Assembly (NCBI GenBank): GCA_007127625.1
Contig: SKYZ01000009.1
Span: 1-5,092, forward strand
Reading direction: 5' to 3'
From: Aquisalimonas sp.
GTDB taxonomy: Bacteria; Pseudomonadota; Gammaproteobacteria; Nitrococcales; Aquisalimonadaceae
Length of the DNA stretch: 5,092 nt
How positions within the stretch are numbered: position 1 is the stretch's first letter; every line of letters begins with the position of its first letter. The position numbers and the translations under genes are program-made. Shown one piece after another: positions 1-5,092 of the stretch. Under the pieces are notes generated by a model. It was not told where the DNA came from and searched no databases. It saw nothing but the letters and a program-made list of their open reading frames with translations.

Positions 1-61
1 CCACCCGCGCCAGCGCACTCGCCGTGTCCACACCCACCTGACCTGCGTTAGACTTGCTCAT
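1..61 (-). CDS. N-terminus of an unidentified protein (partial, runs off the window start)
   Basis: Reading the minus strand from an ATG at 61-59 gives 20 open codons beginning MSKSNAGQVGVDTASALARV, continuing past base 1. The start is supported by a strong Shine-Dalgarno sequence, GGGAGG (complement of 68-73), six bases before the ATG. Codons are mostly G/C-ending, like the other genes here. The gene is divergent from hemB and shares the 62-272 spacer with it. The visible segment is hydrophilic, with no signal peptide and no motif I recognise, so I assign no function. Confidence is for the existence of a start here, not for any product. Confidence 0.65.
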   Translation of the reverse strand, partial: MSKSNAGQVGVDTASALARV

Positions 62-104
62 GACCTGCCTCCCTCAATAATGGCTCTGAGTTTCGGTTGC
101 ACCA

Positions 105-131
105 CCTCAACTTAACCCACGTTCGTTGAGG
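105..131. repeat. Inverted repeat in the divergent spacer (7-bp arms)
   Basis: CCTCAAC at 105-111 is perfectly complementary to GTTGAGG at 125-131. Inside the 13-base loop a second small pair, AAC (114-116) and GTT (121-123), could extend the stem across a bulge. CCTCAA also occurs at 72-77, next to the ribosome binding site of the minus-strand gene, 33 bases from the first arm. This arrangement could be an operator for the divergent genes or a leader hairpin of the minus-strand transcript. The role is inference. Confidence 0.4.
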
Positions 132-186
132 CGGGGCAGGTCAATCCATCATGTCTACGCATTCGGCCCGGGGCGCCGGGGCGGGG

Positions 187-205
187 CCGGTATAGCCGAT
201 ACCGG
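187..205. repeat. Perfect dyad just upstream of the hemB promoter
   Basis: CCGGTAT at 187-193 and ATACCGG at 199-205 are perfect 7-bp inverted arms around a 5-base loop (AGCCG). The dyad ends eight bases before the proposed -35 element of hemB, where an activator or repressor site could lie. It is not a terminator: no T-run follows, and no gene ends here. It also sits inside a cluster of GGGG runs on the same strand. The regulator, if any, is unknown. Confidence 0.45.
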
Positions 206-213
206 GGCGCGGT

Positions 214-2120
<1,907 letters not shown>

Positions 2121-2124
<4 letters not shown>

Positions 2125-3695
2125 CCGACAGCCAGCAGGCGCTGACCCCGGACGCGCACCGGGACATGGCCCGACGGCTGCAGGACCCCTCCCGGTTCCC
2201 GCACCCGGTGTCCACGGTCACCACCGTGGAAACCCACATTTCCACGCTGCTGCTCACTGAGGACTACGCCTACAAGCTGAAAAAACCCCTGGACCTGGGC
2301 TTTCTCGACTTTACCACTCTGGAGCAGCGCCGCCACGCCTGCGACGAAGAGTTGCGCATCAACCGCCGCCTGGCACCGGCGATCTACCTACAGCGCCTCG
2401 CCATCACGGGCACGCCCAAGGATCCCGCCATCGACGGCGAAGGCCCACTGCTGGACTGGGCCGTGCAGATGCGGCGCTTCGACGACTCCCGGCTGTTCGA
2501 CCGACTGCTGGAGCACCACCAGCTGGCCGCGGAGGAGATCGAGGACGTGGCGTGCCAGCTGGCGGCATTCCACGACGCCGCGGGCGTGGCCGGCGAAGAC
2601 ACCGAGTGGGGAACGCCCGCCGCCGTGGCCGGGCCGGCGCGGGACAACCTGGTGGCGCTGCGCCAGCAACTGGGTACCGACCCGCGCATCCAGCGCCTGG
2701 CGGACTGGACGGAAGACCGCCTGCACCAGCTGGAACCGGTCTTCTGGCGGCGTCGCCGGGACGGGCGCATCCGTGAATGTCACGGCGACCTGCACCTGGG
2801 CAACATCGTCGACGTGGACGGCCGACCCGTGATCTTCGACGGCATCGAGTTCGCGCCGGAGCTGCGCTGGATCGATGTCATGAACGAAATCGCCTTCCTC
2901 GGCATGGATCTGCGTAGCAGGCAGCGGCCCGATCTCGCCGCCCGGTTTCTCAGCCGCTATCTGGAAGAGACCGGCGATTACGACGGAGTGACGCTACTGC
3001 CGTTCTACCGCGCCTATCGCGCGCTGGTCCGCGCCAAGATCAGCGGGCTCCGGGCGGACGACGCCGATGCCGACGAAGCATCGCGGGAAAAGGCCCGGCG
3101 TGCGCAGGACGTCTACATCGCCGCGGCCGAGGGGGAGATGCAGCCAGCGACGCCCCGCCTGGTGCTCATGCACGGCCTCTCCGGCAGCGGGAAGTCCACT
3201 GCGGCCCAGGCGGTGGTTGAACGCCTGGGCGCCATCCGCCTGCGCTCGGACGTGGAACGCAAGCGCCTGGCGGGCCTCGACGCCCGATCCCGGACGGGGG
3301 CCGGTGTCGGCAAAGGTCTTTACGGGGCGAATCTGTCAGCGCACACCTACCAACGGCTGAAGACCCTTGCAGGCGAGGTTCTGGCGACCGGGACCAGTGT
3401 GGTGGTCGACGCCGCCAGTCTGCGCAGGGAGGAACGCGAGCAGTTCCGACGCCTGGCCGCCGGCGCCGGCGTTCCATTCACGCTGGTGGTCTGCGAGGCA
3501 GCGGAGGACGTGCTGCGCGAGCGTATCAGCCGGCGGCAGAAGGTCGGCACCGACCCATCCGATGCCGACCTGGCGGTGCTCGACCACCAGTTGCAGATCC
3601 GCGACGCGCCCGGCACCGAGGAGCAGGACGATAGCCTGGTGGTGGACACCGCCGCAGACCCCGACTTTCAGGCCCTGGAGCGAATTGCGCCATAG
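2121..3695 (+). CDS. Bifunctional aminoglycoside phosphotransferase-like / P-loop kinase (AAA-type ATP-binding) protein
   Basis: A 524-residue two-domain protein. Residues 1 to about 335 resemble the aminoglycoside phosphotransferase-like kinases: YKLKKPLDLGFLDF (51-64, K52 a likely ATP-binding lysine), the catalytic loop HGDLHLGNI (221-229, D223 the likely catalytic base, N228 a metal ligand), and IFDGIEF (238-244, D240 metal-binding). Residues about 345-524 form a small P-loop kinase: Walker A GLSGSGKST (352-360), RSDVERKRL (375-383), Walker B-like VVVDA (427-431), and a basic lid around 467-474 followed by SDAD (480-483). This fusion is widespread in bacteria under the bifunctional phosphotransferase/ATP-binding name, and its physiological substrate is unknown to me. 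Antibiotic resistance should not be assumed. It starts at a GTG overlapping the aroE stop (GTGA), with GGAGG at 2106-2110. An ATG at 2166 is a weaker alternative. Confidence 0.9.
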
Positions 3696-3697
3696 CG

Positions 3698-4030
3698 CTA
3701 CTGCACCACCACATGGTTGCTGCGCAGTTCACCGTCCACCCGTACCCAGCAATCCAGCGCATCAACCAGCGGATTACGTTTGCAGCGCAGGTTCAGTGCA
3801 TGCCCACGGAACTCGCCCTCCGCGCGCGCTTCCCGGCGATCGCCGACGAAGCGCATGTGCGCTTCCATGGCCGTCTCGTCATCGATGATCAGGCGCACCC
3901 GATCCCGCAGGAGCATGCGTTCCATGGCGTACTCCCAGGCGCCTGGATCCTGATCCTCAGCAGATGCAGGAACCACCGCAACCCCCAATGCCAGGATCAG
4001 CGCAGCGACAGCGCGCGACGGACCAATCAT
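3698..4030 (-). CDS. Small secreted (periplasmic) protein of unknown function
   Basis: A 110-residue protein with a clear Sec signal peptide: one basic residue near the start (R6), a hydrophobic core (about 7-20), and PASA before a likely cleavage after A24. The mature part, about 86 residues, is highly charged and contains exactly two cysteines, C83 and C94, which could form a disulfide in the periplasm. The frame is open farther upstream to 4174, but the ATG at 4030 is preferred: it has AGGAGG (complement of 4036-4041) five bases before it, and the signal peptide then begins at residue 1. I recognise no family. It converges on the kinase gene with a two-base gap and is divergent from the membrane-protein gene at 4174. 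Real gene likely; function unknown. Confidence 0.8.
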   Translation of the reverse strand: MIGPSRAVAALILALGVAVVPASAEDQDPGAWEYAMERMLLRDRVRLIIDDETAMEAHMRFVGDRREARAEGEFRGHALNLRCKRNPLVDALDCWVRVDGELRSNHVVVQ

Positions 4031-4052
4031 GACAGCCTCCTGATTTGCCGGT

Positions 4053-4138
4053 GGAATCACGCCATGCCGGGAAACGTTCGTTCCGCTCAGACCGGCGCAA
4101 CCCGCGAAGGTTGCAGCCAGCCTGATTCCCGGCGTGAT
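4053..4138. promoter_or_regulatory. Nested inverted repeats in the divergent spacer between the two small envelope genes
   Basis: The 143-base spacer 4031-4173 holds several complementary pairs around one centre. ATCACGCC (4056-4063) pairs with GGCGTGAT (4131-4138), CCGGGAA (4067-4073) with TTCCCGG (4126-4132), and GGAATCA (4053-4059) with TGATTCC (4123-4129). A smaller dyad, GCAACC (4097-4102) and GGTTGC (4109-4114), lies in the middle. The symmetry centre, near 4098-4106, is close to the midpoint of the spacer. This fits a shared control site or looped operator for both genes. I could not pick a convincing sigma70 promoter in either direction. Confidence 0.4.
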
Positions 4139-4173
4139 ACCTTCACCGCTTTCAACCACCGTGCGATACCACA

Positions 4174-4521
4174 ATGGCCCTCGCCAGTCTGCTTCTGTTT
4201 CTGCTCGCCATGGCGCTTGGCGCCACGACCCTCTGGCTCGGCTACAAGCGACGCCGGCCCGTCGTGCCGCTGGGCTATGCGCACGCCCTCACCGCACTGT
4301 CCGCCCTCACGGTGCTCGGCGCGCGGGTGTTCACCGGCCCCCAGAACCTGCTGCTCAACAGTGCCTTCTTCCTGTTCCTGCTGGCAACGCTGGGCGGGCT
4401 GTTCACCCTCGCCGTGCGCCGACGGGATGAGCCCATCGTCCTGCCGCTGATCGTCCTGCACGCCATCGCCGCCGTGGTCGCGGTGCTGCTACTGCTCGCC
4501 GGTGTAAACGCCGGCGGGTAA
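4174..4521 (+). CDS. Small integral membrane protein with four predicted transmembrane helices, unknown function
   Basis: A 115-residue, very hydrophobic protein with four helices at about 2-23, 34-52, 58-81 and 87-111, linked by short loops. Basic clusters KRRR (25-28) and RRR (82-84) follow helices 1 and 3, so the positive-inside rule puts those loops in the cytoplasm and both termini outside. I see no conserved catalytic motif and no family I can name. Polar residues inside helices are few (H37, N59, N62, H95), which gives no clear hint of transport. The ATG at 4174 is the only possible start: an in-frame stop lies at 4135-4137 and no alternative codon falls between. There is no Shine-Dalgarno sequence before it, which is unusual beside its neighbours. 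It is divergent from the secreted-protein gene. Confidence 0.75.
   Translation: MALASLLLFLLAMALGATTLWLGYKRRRPVVPLGYAHALTALSALTVLGARVFTGPQNLLLNSAFFLFLLATLGGLFTLAVRRRDEPIVLPLIVLHAIAAVVAVLLLLAGVNAGG
4495..4518 (+). repeat. Stem-loop at the end of the membrane-protein gene
   Basis: CGCCGG at 4497-4502 pairs with CCGGCG at 4511-4516 around an 8-base loop. A G-U pair and a further C-G pair extend the stem to 4495/4518, ending just before the TAA stop at 4519-4521. No run of T follows, so it does not qualify as a classical intrinsic terminator. It may stabilise the 3' end or simply reflect GC-rich coding sequence. Confidence 0.3.
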
Positions 4522-4537
4522 TCCCGGACCGCGCGCC

Positions 4538-4566
4538 TTGCATCGCTACGGCGGCGCCGGTAAAGT
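4538..4566 (+). promoter_or_regulatory. Putative promoter of the TetR-family gene
   Basis: TTGCAT (4538-4543) and TAAAGT (4561-4566) are spaced by exactly 17 bases. The -10 matches TATAAT at four of six positions, including the first, second and last. Transcription would begin near 4573, inside the dyad described next. That leaves an untranslated leader of about 160 bases before the regulator ATG at 4732. The support is hexamer similarity, ideal spacing and the adjacent operator-like dyad; each is weak alone. Confidence 0.4.
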
Positions 4567-4587
4567 CGGCTGTCCGACCGACCGGTC
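4565..4587. promoter_or_regulatory. Operator-like dyads at the TetR gene promoter
   Basis: GACCG (4576-4580) and CGGTC (4583-4587) form a 12-bp dyad with a two-base centre, and GACCGGTC (4580-4587) is itself a perfect palindrome. Immediately upstream GTCGG (4565-4569) is inverted as CCGAC (4574-4578). The cluster covers the end of the -10 element and the expected transcription start. TetR-family repressors commonly bind short dyads in that position at their own promoters. Autoregulation is therefore a reasonable inference, not an observation. Confidence 0.45.
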
Positions 4588-4602
4588 AGCGAACGCCTGT
4601 CA

Positions 4603-4629
4603 GCCCCGTTCCGTTGTACGGAGCCGGGC
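4603..4629 (+). repeat. Leader hairpin upstream of the TetR-family gene
   Basis: TCCGT (4610-4614) and ACGGA (4618-4622) pair around a three-base loop. A G-U pair, a G-C pair and, after a one-base bulge, three C-G pairs extend the stem outward, so the transcript could fold into a compact hairpin. No T-run follows, so it is not an intrinsic terminator. It may be an RNA leader structure or a second protein-binding dyad. Confidence 0.3.
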
Positions 4630-4660
4630 TGGCATGCCCCACCGAGCCGCCATCACCGAC

Positions 4661-4743
4661 GCCGGATCATGCAGCAGGACTCCGGCCGGTCACCGCTTCG
4701 CGGGAACGGCGAACCACTGCGGGAGCCGAGCATGCAGCAGGAC
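4661..4743. repeat. Direct repeat that duplicates the TetR start region
   Basis: The 13 bases CATGCAGCAGGAC occur at 4668-4680 and again at 4731-4743. With flanks, 4661-4680 and 4725-4743 match at 18 of 20 aligned positions with one gap. The copies are 63 bases apart, exactly 21 codons, so both ATG codons are in the same open frame. The second copy carries the better ribosome binding site. Confidence 0.8.
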
Positions 4744-5092
4744 GACAACACCGAACACGCGGCACCCCGGACGGAAGCAGCCAACCGGGTCCTGACCGCA
4801 GCGCGGGAGCTGTTCACCGAGCGGGGGTTCGAGGGTGTGTCCATCCGCGACATTGCCGGCCGCGCCCGGGTCAGCAAGGCCAACGTGTTCCATCACTTTG
4901 GCAACAAGGCGAACCTGTACGAAGCCGTGCTCCAGGACTCGCGGCTGACCTTCGACGAATTGCTGAACGGCCTGCGGGACGACTCCGTTCCCGTCACGGA
5001 GCGTCTGGAGCGGTTCGCCCGGGAGCACCTGGACACCATGCTGCGCGAGCCGGCGGCGGTGAACCTGTTCCTGCGCCAGATGCTCAGCAACC
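4732..5092 (+). CDS. TetR/AcrR-family transcriptional regulator (N-terminal part, runs off the window end)
   Basis: The 120 visible residues start MQQDDNTEHA and contain the family's N-terminal DNA-binding domain at about 16-68. It shows helix 1 AANRVLTAARELFTERGFEG (16-35), then SIRDIAGRARVSKANVFHHF (37-56) forming the helix-turn-helix, then GNKANLYEAVL (57-67). Residues from about 70 begin the ligand-binding and dimerisation domain, which is cut off, so the inducer cannot be guessed. TetR proteins are about 190-220 residues, so roughly half is missing. The ATG at 4732 was chosen because GGGAG (4721-4725) lies six bases upstream. An in-frame ATG at 4669 would add 21 residues (MQQDSGRSPLRG and onward) but has only a weak, badly spaced GGA. 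Probably autoregulated through the dyad at 4576-4587. Targets are likely beyond the window. Confidence 0.92.
   Translation, partial: MQQDDNTEHAAPRTEAANRVLTAARELFTERGFEGVSIRDIAGRARVSKANVFHHFGNKANLYEAVLQDSRLTFDELLNGLRDDSVPVTERLERFAREHLDTMLREPAAVNLFLRQMLSN

Noticed and set aside
3637..3711. TGGTGGTG (3637-3644) inverted as CACCACCA (3704-3711) around the convergent gene ends
   Set aside because: Both copies encode valine-rich stretches with the favoured GTG codon, and the 59-base separation with no T-run argues against a terminator.
3713..4450. A 245-codon plus-strand frame spanning the secreted-protein gene and the start of the membrane-protein gene
   Set aside because: Its translation is low in complexity and rich in Arg, Ser, Pro and Cys, and it crosses the divergent spacer. 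The minus-strand gene has a signal peptide and a strong ribosome binding site, and the 4174 frame encodes clear membrane helices.
4538..4795. An 85-codon plus-strand frame over the TetR promoter and start
   Set aside because: It has no ribosome binding site or domain, and it runs out of frame into the TetR DNA-binding region.

Overview
The window is strongly GC-rich, and the reading frames favour G or C at third codon positions. The HemB protein is of the cysteine-free, magnesium-dependent type known from Pseudomonas. Together with the hemB-aroE gene order, this suggests a GC-rich gammaproteobacterium, possibly of the Chromatiales/Ectothiorhodospiraceae kind. That placement is inference; no rRNA or other decisive marker is present. 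I see no insertion sequence, integrase, CRISPR array, tRNA or rRNA.

Layout. (1) Bases 1-61 hold the first 20 codons of an unidentified minus-strand gene with a strong ribosome binding site. (2) Bases 62-272 are a divergent intergenic region with two dyads, a cluster of GGGG runs and a sigma70-like promoter facing hemB. (3) Bases 273-3695 are a tightly packed plus-strand operon: hemB (porphobilinogen synthase), aroE (shikimate dehydrogenase), and a two-domain protein joining an aminoglycoside-phosphotransferase-like kinase to a P-loop kinase/ATPase. The joints overlap by 8 and 4 bases, which suggests translational coupling. (4) A small secreted-protein gene on the minus strand (3698-4030) converges on the operon with only two bases between the stop codons. 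(5) A 143-base divergent spacer with nested inverted repeats separates it from a plus-strand gene for a 115-residue, four-helix membrane protein (4174-4521). (6) Bases 4522-4731 carry a promoter-like element with a TetR-style dyad at the expected transcription start. They lead to a TetR-family regulator (4732 onward) that is cut off by the window end.

How the genes relate. HemB and AroE are housekeeping enzymes of haem and aromatic/chorismate synthesis. They share a transcript but not a pathway. The bifunctional kinase-like protein behind them has an unknown substrate and is the main functional question here. The two small envelope proteins share a divergent control region but have no recognisable family. 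The TetR protein probably regulates itself through the dyad and may control genes beyond the window. I found no convincing novel multi-gene system. The points most worth a second look are the kinase fusion, the G-run/hairpin structure upstream of hemB, the TetR promoter-operator, the in-frame repeat of the TetR start region, and the divergent small-protein pair.
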